The notes under the pieces were generated by a model, which was not told the origin of the DNA, did no database searches, and saw only the letters and a list, made by a program, of their open reading frames with translations. A stretch of DNA of 64,000 nt. Origin: Candidatus Kapaibacterium sp. GTDB taxonomy: Bacteria; Bacteroidota; Ignavibacteria; Kapaibacteriales; UBA4661. Below, one piece after another: positions 35,343-42,355 of this stretch. The stretch spans positions 1 to 64,000 of the forward strand of contig JALONG010000043.1 in assembly GCA_025455065.1 (NCBI GenBank). The letters run 5' to 3'. The first letter of the stretch is position 1, and the number at the start of each line of letters is the position of its first letter. The position numbers were made by a program, and so were the translations under genes.

Positions 35343-35960
35343 ATGCAATGCGTAATTATAATTCTTTGCTCACTTTGCTTATGCCTTTATCCGTTTGTGA
35401 CCTCCGCCCAGAATCAGGATAAATTCATCCTTTCGAGCGAATTTGGTCCAAAATCGGAGGAGTTACTTGATTATTACCGCTTTGCCGGAATTGATTACTT
35501 TAGAATGAAAGCGAAAGGTCAACCCCTAGCGGATAAACATTTTATGCTTATTGCGAAAGAGTATTGGGACGGCAAAGTAACAAAGATTGATACGTGCGAG
35601 AACAGCCGTGATATAGGCATTAAAGTAGATACCAATGACTTCAATTTTTCGGTTATTGCCCAAAAAGAGAATAAAAATTCAGTCAAATTCATGTTTGCCT
35701 TCCCACGTTTTCATCTTTATCGTCATTTCAAAGCAACACGTGGCGATTACAGTTTACGCGACCCATTTAACGGGAAAGAATGTGAATATTCGAGCAATCA
35801 ACCGATTATGCTTCTCGTGTACAGTTTACCCTACCAAAATCCTCAAAAACCGGGCTGGTCAAGTTATTGCGAACTCAGTAGCACTGGCGTTCCTCCAGCA
35901 GAATGGGGTAAAAAATATGGTATAAAGCACCACATCACTTTTGAAATTCAATTTTACTAA
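35343..35960 (+). CDS. secreted protein of unknown function
   Basis: 205 residues from the ATG at 35343, which has AGGAAA eight bases upstream; the frame is open back to 35202 but that part is not protein-like. A signal peptide (IIILCSLCLCLYPFVTSA) is followed by a mature domain with two Cys pairs. It ends in a strand-rich region HHITFEIQFY. No family is recognised. It lies between the ECF sigma factor and the membrane protein on the same strand. Confidence 0.65.
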   Translation: MQCVIIILCSLCLCLYPFVTSAQNQDKFILSSEFGPKSEELLDYYRFAGIDYFRMKAKGQPLADKHFMLIAKEYWDGKVTKIDTCENSRDIGIKVDTNDFNFSVIAQKENKNSVKFMFAFPRFHLYRHFKATRGDYSLRDPFNGKECEYSSNQPIMLLVYSLPYQNPQKPGWSSYCELSSTGVPPAEWGKKYGIKHHITFEIQFY

Positions 35961-36026
35961 ATAGGCTTTAACACTCCATATAATCAAGAGTATCCCGACT
36001 TTCTTCTTTGTTACTTTCAATACTTC

Positions 36027-37355
36027 ATGCAATTTCCACAGCCACATAACAACCACAATTCAAGAATTGATGTGCTTTTTCATGCAATGCGCGAACGAAA
36101 AGACTTGCTTTCGGATGATGAAGTGCGTACTATTGTTCGCTTGGAAGCCCAGGCTGTCAAACGAGAAAGTCGCCTGAAACAAAGCATTACATCCTTTGGC
36201 AAGACGGGAGCGAATTTGAAAAAATCGTTGCTATACAGCATACCTCTGCTTTCAGGCATCGCTTTGATGCTACTGTGGCTGTCCTTAACAAAGCACAATA
36301 CTGAAGCTGCAATTGCTAATTATCAAGCATCACCTTTACCAAGTGTTACCACCTCACCCAATAGCACAGAAAAGAGACTCCATGCACTTTCCACATCAGA
36401 GCTGAGAATGTCTAATCTCCGCCATACAAACAAACAATCATCAAAGAAATCGCCAGTAACCACGGATATTTCCTTGAATACAACAGGTATTCATTTCTTG
36501 GAGCTCACATCCGAAGAAGCGCAGCGATTCGGTCTTCTTCTTACAGATACTATTCTGAAGTCGGTGTATGTTGAGCAGGGAATGACTGTCCAAAGCGCTG
36601 ATAAAAACGAAGTAACGGAAGGTTCGGTACTAAAAATTGATTACACAGAAAATTTCACACTGATTGACCTAACAAATGAAATCCCCAAAGAATTACGCTT
36701 TGAAAACGCCATCAAAGCCTCACCATTTCTGGTAACTTCGAGCCATAAAAAAGACGGAATCATGCAGCAGCGCATGACACCGCCAGAACTTGACTCTCTT
36801 TCAAAACACCTGAATAGCGCTATTGCACTGGGTTTTGATGTACGAAAGAATAAATCTTCCCGCACCACTCCGAAAAATTGGGGTGGTTACGTTGTTTTAT
36901 GGTATCACAACACCCCTGAAACTCGTTCTGCTCTCCCCGACCGCTACCGCGTACCGCTTGAACGAGAGCTTGCCGCCGCCGCGAAATACTCCTCGCTCTG
37001 CGAAATTCCCACACGCGAAGAGCGTGAGGAATTGGAACAAATTATCGCCGGAAAGCCATTTTTGGAAACATGGCGTTCCTGTTCCGGTGCGCTAACGGCA
37101 AAGAACATCAGCCCCAATCCTGCACAGAATGACGTTACCACACGCTTTGTTCTCACTGCACCGCGCACCGTCAGTGCCGCCTTACACGACATTCGGGGTG
37201 TGCATCTCGAAACGCTGACAAGCGCACAAAACCTGAGTGCAGGCGAACATCAACTCTCGCTCACTATCGCGCGGCATCCGGCGGGGATGTACTTGCTTGT
37301 TTTGACCACACCGCAAGGCGAGCAGACCGTTCAGCGCGTGATGATTGAGAAGTAA
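36027..37355 (+). CDS. membrane-anchored protein with a Por/type IX-like C-terminal domain
   Basis: 442 residues. Residues 1-70 are soluble and charged, one membrane helix lies at about 72-92 (SIPLLSGIALMLLWLSL), and a Ser/Thr-rich periplasmic stalk follows. The last 80 residues read as a Por secretion-type tail: NISPNPAQNDVTTRFVL through AGMYLLVLTTPQGEQTVQRV. A cytoplasmic N-domain plus one helix behind an ECF sigma gene is the plan of an anti-sigma factor, yet the tail is that of type IX cargo. There is no cleavable signal peptide. Function is unproven. Confidence 0.65.
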   Translation: MQFPQPHNNHNSRIDVLFHAMRERKDLLSDDEVRTIVRLEAQAVKRESRLKQSITSFGKTGANLKKSLLYSIPLLSGIALMLLWLSLTKHNTEAAIANYQASPLPSVTTSPNSTEKRLHALSTSELRMSNLRHTNKQSSKKSPVTTDISLNTTGIHFLELTSEEAQRFGLLLTDTILKSVYVEQGMTVQSADKNEVTEGSVLKIDYTENFTLIDLTNEIPKELRFENAIKASPFLVTSSHKKDGIMQQRMTPPELDSLSKHLNSAIALGFDVRKNKSSRTTPKNWGGYVVLWYHNTPETRSALPDRYRVPLERELAAAAKYSSLCEIPTREEREELEQIIAGKPFLETWRSCSGALTAKNISPNPAQNDVTTRFVLTAPRTVSAALHDIRGVHLETLTSAQNLSAGEHQLSLTIARHPAGMYLLVLTTPQGEQTVQRVMIEK

Positions 37356-37407
37356 CAACTGTAAGTAATAACTGTGGCAGAACAGCGTAAGTAATACAAG
37401 GACAATA

Positions 37408-37447
37408 AAAAAGCCGCATGAGTAATCATGCGGCTTTTGGTTTTTTT
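37408..37447 (+). terminator. rho-independent terminator
   Basis: AAAAAGCCGCATGAGTAATC continues to ATGCGGCTTTT and then a T run, giving a ten-base-pair stem over a short loop. It ends transcription of the anchored protein gene and lies directly beside the left attachment site. Its stem AGCCGCAT resembles the terminators at the right end of the integrative element. Confidence 0.85.
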
Positions 37448-37448
37448 T

Positions 37449-37470
37449 GAGTACGCCCGACAGGACTCGA
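37449..37470 (+). other. attL: displaced tRNA-Arg 3' end
   Basis: GAGTACGCCCGACAGGACTC plus GA, identical to the 3' end of the tRNA-Arg gene at 50603-50624. The match stops after 22 bases, where the tRNA continues ACCTGTT and this copy reads TATTTCC. It is the left junction of the element. Confidence 0.9.
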
Positions 37471-37592
37471 TATTTCCTGCCTTTCATAACTTTACATCTT
37501 CCTACAAAGCCGTAAGTTTTTGAAGAACAACAATATTTTCTTAGTTTGAAGAATATGAACAACCCTAAAAAACTATAAGAAAGCCTTATTTC

Positions 37593-37614
37593 TGCCCCCA
37601 ATTTTGCCCCCAAT
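37593..37614 (+). promoter_or_regulatory. paired TGCCCCCA sites, probable integrase arm sites (left)
   Basis: Two direct copies of TGCCCCCAAT 12 bp apart, directly abutting the integrase start codon and 123 bp inside attL. The same pair with the same spacing lies at 50530-50551, inside attR. Matching pairs near both ends are the hallmark of integrase arm-binding sites. Here they could also let the integrase repress its own gene. Confidence 0.65.
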
Positions 37615-38808
37615 ATGAAAGTTACCTTTGAATTGAGAAAACCACCCGACAAACACGGCAAATGCAGAATACGCGCCGTTGCGTGCTTTATGGGTAAACG
37701 AGTGCGCATAGCAACAGGAAACTACATAGCGGAAAAGAATTGGGATAAAACCAGTTACAAGGCAAAGCGAAATAGTGCCGATTCTGCCAGCATCAATGCC
37801 TCACTTGCCGATATTGAGGCACGGCTTTCGGAGTTATATCATAGGCATAAACACCTATTGACTGCGGAAATTATTCAGAATGCTTTCAAAGATGATAAAC
37901 CGCCTCTACAACATAATTTTTTTGAGATACTTGAAAAGTTTCTTGCCGTGTCTCCTTTTACTGAAAGTCGTAAAAACGGCTATCGTGCATTAGCAAGGCA
38001 TTTGAAGAGCTTTGAAACTGAATACCGCTATCCGATTACATTTGAAAGCATAACACAAGATTTTTATGACAAATTTCGTGAATATGCTCTGGCTATACCT
38101 CTGCAAAATAGTACCTTCGCAAGGTATATCAAAGCATTAAAGGCTTTTATGCGGTGGAGTAGTGAAACGTGGAACTACCACACAAACCTTGTGTTTAAGC
38201 GTTTCAAAGCTCCCAAAGAACAAAAAAAACACCAACTTTCCCTGACCGAAGAAGAGTTACTTGCCCTTGAAACACTTGACCTTTCAACACCTGACCTACA
38301 ACACCTCACAAAGAGCCGTGATGCCTTTCTTTTTGCCTGCTACACGGGTTTTCGGATTAGTGATGTGAAACAATTACAAGCTGCAAATATTCATAACAAC
38401 GAAATTAAAATTATTACAAAGAAAACAAAAGATGCTCTTACTATTGGATTCACCAATAAAACCCTTCCAATATGGGAGAAATACCAAGAAACAGGCTTAA
38501 TTGATATTGAAGAACAAACATTAAACAAGCATTTGAAGATTATTGGGCAAAAAGCAGGTCTGACAAATCCCATACAAGAACTGCTTGTATATGGTACGAT
38601 AACAGAGGCTAAGACCTACGAGCGGTGGGAATTTCTGAGTTTCCACGTTGCAAGGCGCACCTTTGCTACGTTGTCGTTTGCGCGAAACAAGATGACCGCA
38701 GAATCAATCATGCAGATTACAGGGCATAAAGACCTCAAAACATTCTACGCCTACATCAACTATACGCCTAAAATGGTCAATGACGAATATCAAAAAACAT
38801 GGAATTGA
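37615..38808 (+). CDS. int: tyrosine-family site-specific integrase
   Basis: 397-residue tyrosine recombinase. An N-terminal arm-binding domain (residues 1-80, basic, FELRKPPDKHGKCRIRAV) is followed by a core-binding SAM-like domain (about 95-195) and the catalytic domain. Catalytic residues are Arg about 247 (CYTGFRISD), His about 344 and Arg about 347 (FHVARRTFATL), His about 372 (ITGHKDLKT) and the Tyr in FYAYINY about 379. It should integrate and excise the element at tRNA-Arg. The start codon abuts the arm sites. Confidence 0.93.
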   Translation: MKVTFELRKPPDKHGKCRIRAVACFMGKRVRIATGNYIAEKNWDKTSYKAKRNSADSASINASLADIEARLSELYHRHKHLLTAEIIQNAFKDDKPPLQHNFFEILEKFLAVSPFTESRKNGYRALARHLKSFETEYRYPITFESITQDFYDKFREYALAIPLQNSTFARYIKALKAFMRWSSETWNYHTNLVFKRFKAPKEQKKHQLSLTEEELLALETLDLSTPDLQHLTKSRDAFLFACYTGFRISDVKQLQAANIHNNEIKIITKKTKDALTIGFTNKTLPIWEKYQETGLIDIEEQTLNKHLKIIGQKAGLTNPIQELLVYGTITEAKTYERWEFLSFHVARRTFATLSFARNKMTAESIMQITGHKDLKTFYAYINYTPKMVNDEYQKTWN

Positions 38809-38961
38809 TAAATTTGTTTCTTTCTATGGCTTTTGGTAAGTTTCTATGGCACTGCATCTCGCATACATTCCCACTATTCACTTACGCCGATGCAATTTGA
38901 TTCGTCGGTCATGCCCGAAAACCCGAAGCTACAACCCGCATAAAACCTTGTTTTTCAAACT

Positions 38962-39333
38962 ATGAAACAAATTCTTTTGACCAGAGCCGAAGAGAACGCA
39001 CAGGCGGCTTCGTTGCTGCTCCAAGCAGGACTTTACAACGCGAGTGCTAACCGTGCATACTACGCTGTTTTTCATGCGGCTGCGGCTTTTATCCTTGCTT
39101 ACGGAATGACTGTGGAGATTGACCACAGGAAAGTACAAGCACTCTTCAATAACGAGTTTATCAATCGTCGCAAGGTAATTCCCGCACAATTCAAAGGAAC
39201 ACTTGCCGAAATGCAAAAAATCAGGAACAATGCCGATTATGAAGCGGAAGGCGTAAGCAAAGCAAAAGCAACTGAGCAATTACGCCATGCAAATACTTTT
39301 TTGTCCATTATCAAAGAGAAAATAACGCTATGA
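38962..39333 (+). CDS. HEPN-domain protein, possible RNase toxin
   Basis: 123 residues, all-helical. The N-terminal block EENAQAASLLLQAGLYNASA then RAYYAVFHAAAAF is typical of HEPN proteins. The family active-site R..xxxH is in the RNNADYEA form, which is usual in the HEPN/nucleotidyltransferase-pair branch. Such proteins are RNases or structural toxins neutralised by a partner. It overlaps the next gene by four bases (ATGA). A role as toxin or defence effector is inferred. Confidence 0.78.
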   Translation: MKQILLTRAEENAQAASLLLQAGLYNASANRAYYAVFHAAAAFILAYGMTVEIDHRKVQALFNNEFINRRKVIPAQFKGTLAEMQKIRNNADYEAEGVSKAKATEQLRHANTFLSIIKEKITL

Positions 39334-39620
39334 ATACCAATGACCTCAACCTAAGATTTGACCTTGCACCCAAGCAAAAAGAACTTATTCAAGACCTATT
39401 TGGCAAGGTACAAGAACGCTATCCCGAAATTTCGTTTTTGCGACTTGGTACAAGCCCTGAAGACCGCGAACACATTTGGATTTACGTCTCTGCACCCATG
39501 CCCGAAGAGCGTGAAATCGAACTTTCCCGCTTTGCAAGCGAACTGGAAGCCGATATACTCACCGATTACGGGTATATGTTCTCTGTGATGACGAAAAATC
39601 CAACGCTGCAACCCGCATAA
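39330..39620 (+). CDS. HEPN partner protein, unknown family
   Basis: 96 residues, translationally coupled to the HEPN gene by an ATGA overlap. It contains EISFLRLGTSPEDREHIWIY and ASELEADILTDYGYMFSV. The strand-helix order and partner position recall a minimal nucleotidyltransferase antitoxin, but the GSxxxG and DxD motifs are absent, so it would be a degenerate or different fold. Function not established. Confidence 0.6.
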   Translation: MNTNDLNLRFDLAPKQKELIQDLFGKVQERYPEISFLRLGTSPEDREHIWIYVSAPMPEEREIELSRFASELEADILTDYGYMFSVMTKNPTLQPA

Positions 39621-39629
39621 ATACTCACT

Positions 39630-39893
39630 ATGAACTCCGTCAAAATCATTATAGAACAACGAAAAAAGGGCATTGTTGCTTATCCTGCCGATTTCGCTTC
39701 CCAAGAACTTATCGGCAAAGGTGCAACACCTACGGAGGCTCTTGAGCCAAAGGTAGGTGCAAAGTACAAAATGACCACAGAAGAAATCACCAAAATAGGA
39801 GAAGCCGCCGTAGAAGAGTTTCTCGCAGACATTACCCCCGAAGAACTCGCCAGATACAAATCATACAATCGTCGTGATGATGACGAGGACTAA
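39630..39893 (+). CDS. small protein resembling HicB-type antitoxins at its N-terminus
   Basis: 87 residues. The opening VKIIIEQRKKGIVAYPADF has the strand pattern of HicB/UPF0150 proteins (KVIVERHDDGFVAYP-like), and GATPTEALEPKVGA fits the following helix. The C-terminus is acidic (YNRRDDDED). No HicA toxin is adjacent. It sits nine bases behind the HEPN pair and may belong to that unit. Weak family call. Confidence 0.5.
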   Translation: MNSVKIIIEQRKKGIVAYPADFASQELIGKGATPTEALEPKVGAKYKMTTEEITKIGEAAVEEFLADITPEELARYKSYNRRDDDED

Positions 39894-39950
39894 GCAAACA
39901 CGAAAGCCGCGTAAAATCTTGTTTCTTAAAGTATGCAACATATCTACACA

Positions 39951-39988
39951 CAAAATCACCATGTTTTGCCGATATGGTGATTTTTTTT
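39951..39988 (+). terminator. rho-independent terminator
   Basis: AAAATCACCAT pairs with ATATGGTGATTTT around GTTTTGCCG, followed by a T run. It ends the HEPN module transcript. Confidence 0.85.
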
Positions 39989-40012
39989 GTGATTTTTCGA
40001 CACGTCCCTATA

Positions 40013-40146
40013 ATACCAATTTACGTTGAGGATTGTGCATTATTTTTTTTTAATGCTTTTCTCTGGAAGCAGCATAAATACTCGCATAGACAAGAATGTC
40101 TGTGCCAGTGAAGCCGAATTTTTTTTGCACAGTTATCAACTCAAAT
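40013..40146. repeat. dispersed palindromic repeat family A, long form, copy A6
   Basis: 134 bp nearly identical to A1 at 735-864. Here the ends are intact: ACCAATTT at the left and AAATTGGT (to 40151) at the right form a perfect 8-bp inverted repeat. The core GCATAGACAAGAATGTCTG is one base off the palindrome. It lies inside the integrative element, so the repeat moves between chromosome and element. Confidence 0.88.
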
Positions 40147-40180
40147 TGGTCTTTATTCAGTAACCTTACGAGATATTGCA

Positions 40181-41296
40181 ATGATAGTGATTCCTATTGA
40201 CGGAATAACCGAGTATGATGCTTTTGGAAGCATGAAAAAGTATTTTATCGAAATCCCTGAAATTTGCTTGGGAAACGAGGCAGTAATTGAGGCAAAGAAG
40301 CAGGAAGTTATTACACAATATGAGCGAGACAAGCAAGAAGCAGAACGGGAAAGAGCGCGTAAGGAAGCGCAGTATTTGCAAGATCTTGAAATAATTAACG
40401 AAAAGAACAGCAATAGCCATAATGATAACAAAACAGATACAATACAAAAAGTGGAGTTTGTAACCTCCGAGCAACTACAACGATTTTGGGACGCAAAGAC
40501 GACAGAACGTATGAAAGTTGTAAAATCTATTTTTACAGAGTTAGGTTATTCTGAACTCAATTTGCGGACTATTCCAATGGACTACGCAAGAGCCACACAT
40601 TACGATTACCTTATCAAGTGGCTTATTGAGCTATACTTACCATTTAAGCCTGACGAAAATTCTTGGAAGGATATTGATGATATTAGGGATGAGGCGGATA
40701 GAATTCTAAGTCATTTACAGCATCATCTTTTGAGCATTACGGATACAAATCAACAAGCTACGTTTCTCATGCACTTTTGGATAATTTTGCAGAATGGCGA
40801 CGATTACACTAGGGTAAAGAATGAATCCGCAATCAGATATATCGGCTATGTAATTACAAGTTATATTGGTAGGCTTTCAACCCGCAAAGGAATTTATGAT
40901 AGTAGATTTTCTCTTGAAGATTTACAGGTGAATCAAGGTATTGCAACGTTTGCACAGTTTATGGATGAAGTATTTGAAGATTCAGCCCCGCCAGACAACT
41001 TGATTTTGCAGTGGACTGGCACTGAATCACTTATCTATCGCCTTGCGTATGGATTTTTGTATTCAAACGAAATGGAACAGCATCGTGTGTGTATGCGGCA
41101 TGGTGATAATGCTCTGTTTATCAAAAGATTTGTAAAATTTTTCGGTATTCAAACAGACAATAGCGACCCCGCTAATAAAATTCAAAATTTACCCAAGTCC
41201 CCATTTAAAGCCCTTGAGGAAGGATTGGAAAACTACGAGGATAGTAAATCAAAAGGGAAAACTATGAAAGAAAAAGGTTCAAAATCAAGTAAATAA
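40181..41296 (+). CDS. protein of unknown function in the integrative element
   Basis: 371 residues with no family I recognise. Residues 35-90 are a charged Glu/Lys/Arg-rich coiled coil. The centre (100-330) is helical and acidic with many aromatic residues (YDYLIKWLIELYLPF, WIILQNGDDYTR), and the tail is Lys/Ser-rich (SKGKTMKEKGSKSSK). There is no signal peptide or membrane helix. It stands alone between repeat A6 and the HTH gene, a usual cargo position. Confidence 0.65.
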   Translation: MIVIPIDGITEYDAFGSMKKYFIEIPEICLGNEAVIEAKKQEVITQYERDKQEAERERARKEAQYLQDLEIINEKNSNSHNDNKTDTIQKVEFVTSEQLQRFWDAKTTERMKVVKSIFTELGYSELNLRTIPMDYARATHYDYLIKWLIELYLPFKPDENSWKDIDDIRDEADRILSHLQHHLLSITDTNQQATFLMHFWIILQNGDDYTRVKNESAIRYIGYVITSYIGRLSTRKGIYDSRFSLEDLQVNQGIATFAQFMDEVFEDSAPPDNLILQWTGTESLIYRLAYGFLYSNEMEQHRVCMRHGDNALFIKRFVKFFGIQTDNSDPANKIQNLPKSPFKALEEGLENYEDSKSKGKTMKEKGSKSSK

Positions 41297-41419
41297 GCTA
41301 TTTCGAGGATTCTTCTGTACATAGTTATTCATACCTATTAGCTTCAACTTTTCCTCTTTCGCATTTTTGTAACCAATAAGACGATCACACAATTTTTTCA
41401 CAGTCTATTGGAGACAATA

Positions 41420-41734
41420 ATGACACACGCAAGCGTTGTAATCGTTCCTTTGGAAGAACTCCAAACCATGATGACAGATATTGTGAACAATGCTGTTCGC
41501 AATATCGTACCAGACCGCCCCACAAGCCTCACACCCGATGAAGATTACCTAACCCGCGAAGAAACAGCAAAAATGCTGCGTATCTCCTTGCAAGGTTTGA
41601 CGAAGTACATGAGCGAAGGGCGTGTCCCCTTCCACAAACTTGGACGGCGCACCCTCTTCAAACGCAGCGAAGTAGAAAAAGCAATCTCCAAGCAAAAACC
41701 GCACGGCAACCGCACCAAAGCCGCCGCAAAGTAA
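41420..41734 (+). CDS. excisionase-family helix-turn-helix protein
   Basis: 104 residues from the ATG at 41420, which has GGAG seven bases upstream. The C-terminal half is an HTH_17/excisionase domain: DYLTREETAKMLRISLQGLT followed by KYMSEGRVPFHKLGRRTLFK and RSEVEKAI. Such proteins bend DNA at att sites to direct excision or act as local regulators. A basic Lys-rich tail follows. The role in this element's excision is inferred. Confidence 0.82.
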   Translation: MTHASVVIVPLEELQTMMTDIVNNAVRNIVPDRPTSLTPDEDYLTREETAKMLRISLQGLTKYMSEGRVPFHKLGRRTLFKRSEVEKAISKQKPHGNRTKAAAK

Positions 41735-41960
41735 TTTCCCAAAACTTTTTATCAACACTCCCACAACACACGCATTTACGCGCTGTGCAGGGGTTCTTTT
41801 TGCCTTTTTTACAAAAAAAACTATGCTCACCGATGCTTTCTGCTTGCGCACAAGCCCACAAAACGGTACTTTTGCAGTATCCCAAAACAAAACAGCGCAC
41901 CTAAACCGCCGCGCAGCGCGGTTTTCGTGTGTTCATACCATATTGCAAGCTAATCGAATT

Positions 41961-42038
41961 AGCCACAGACACGCCGCTATCCGTGAGGACGCGGGCAACC
42001 TTCTGTTTTGGGTTGGGATAAAGTCTGTGGCTTTTTTA
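41961..42038 (+). ncRNA. possible structured RNA leader ending in an intrinsic terminator
   Basis: AGCCACAGAC (41961) pairs perfectly with GTCTGTGGCT (42023-42032), followed by TTTTTATT. Inside are two more hairpins: CCGC-TA-TCC-GTGA-GGA-C-GCGG with a GNRA-type tetraloop, and CAACC...GGTTG. Together they make a three-way junction. It ends 26 bp before the next gene. It matches no riboswitch or ribozyme I know, so it may be an attenuator, a small RNA or a plain terminator. The rest of 41735-42064 has one GC hairpin at about 41911-41925 and no gene. Confidence 0.45.
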
Positions 42039-42064
42039 TTATCCATAATCAAAACAGGTGTTTT

Positions 42065-42355
42065 ATGAACCCCAACAACCATGCGCCCCGCAAGGCGCAA
42101 CCCGCCGCACAACCCCAACTGACACAATCCACGCTCCCAAACTCCTTTTGGGACGACCTCACGCCCGAAGAGAAGTGCGAAACCAAACTACAAATGCTCT
42201 CACTTGTCGTTGAGAGTGCTGCGGAGTTTCTTTTCGACCACCATTTGAAAGAGCCGTATGGTCAGGAATTAAGTAATTTACTTGGTTACACGTTGCTCGA
42301 ATACAAGGAAGCACTTGCCGACCTTGACAAAGCACGGAAAGCAGGTGTAGCATGA
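42065..42355 (+). CDS. small protein upstream of the primase gene
   Basis: 96 residues from the ATG at 42065, with AGGTG seven bases upstream. A Pro/Gln/Ala-rich lead (1-28) is followed by a helical domain (WDDLTPEEKCETKLQMLSLV to YKEALADLDKARKAG). Its end overlaps the primase start by four bases (ATGA), so the two are coupled. No family is recognised; a replication accessory role is a guess from position. Confidence 0.65.
   Translation: MNPNNHAPRKAQPAAQPQLTQSTLPNSFWDDLTPEEKCETKLQMLSLVVESAAEFLFDHHLKEPYGQELSNLLGYTLLEYKEALADLDKARKAGVA

Noticed and set aside
37449-37470. Second tRNA gene
   Set aside because: Only the 22-bp 3' end is present; there is no anticodon arm or D-arm. It is the attL copy.
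41961-42038. HDV-like ribozyme
   Set aside because: GCGGGCAACC looked like the HDV core, but no P1 pairing exists upstream and the catalytic cytosine of J4/2 is missing.
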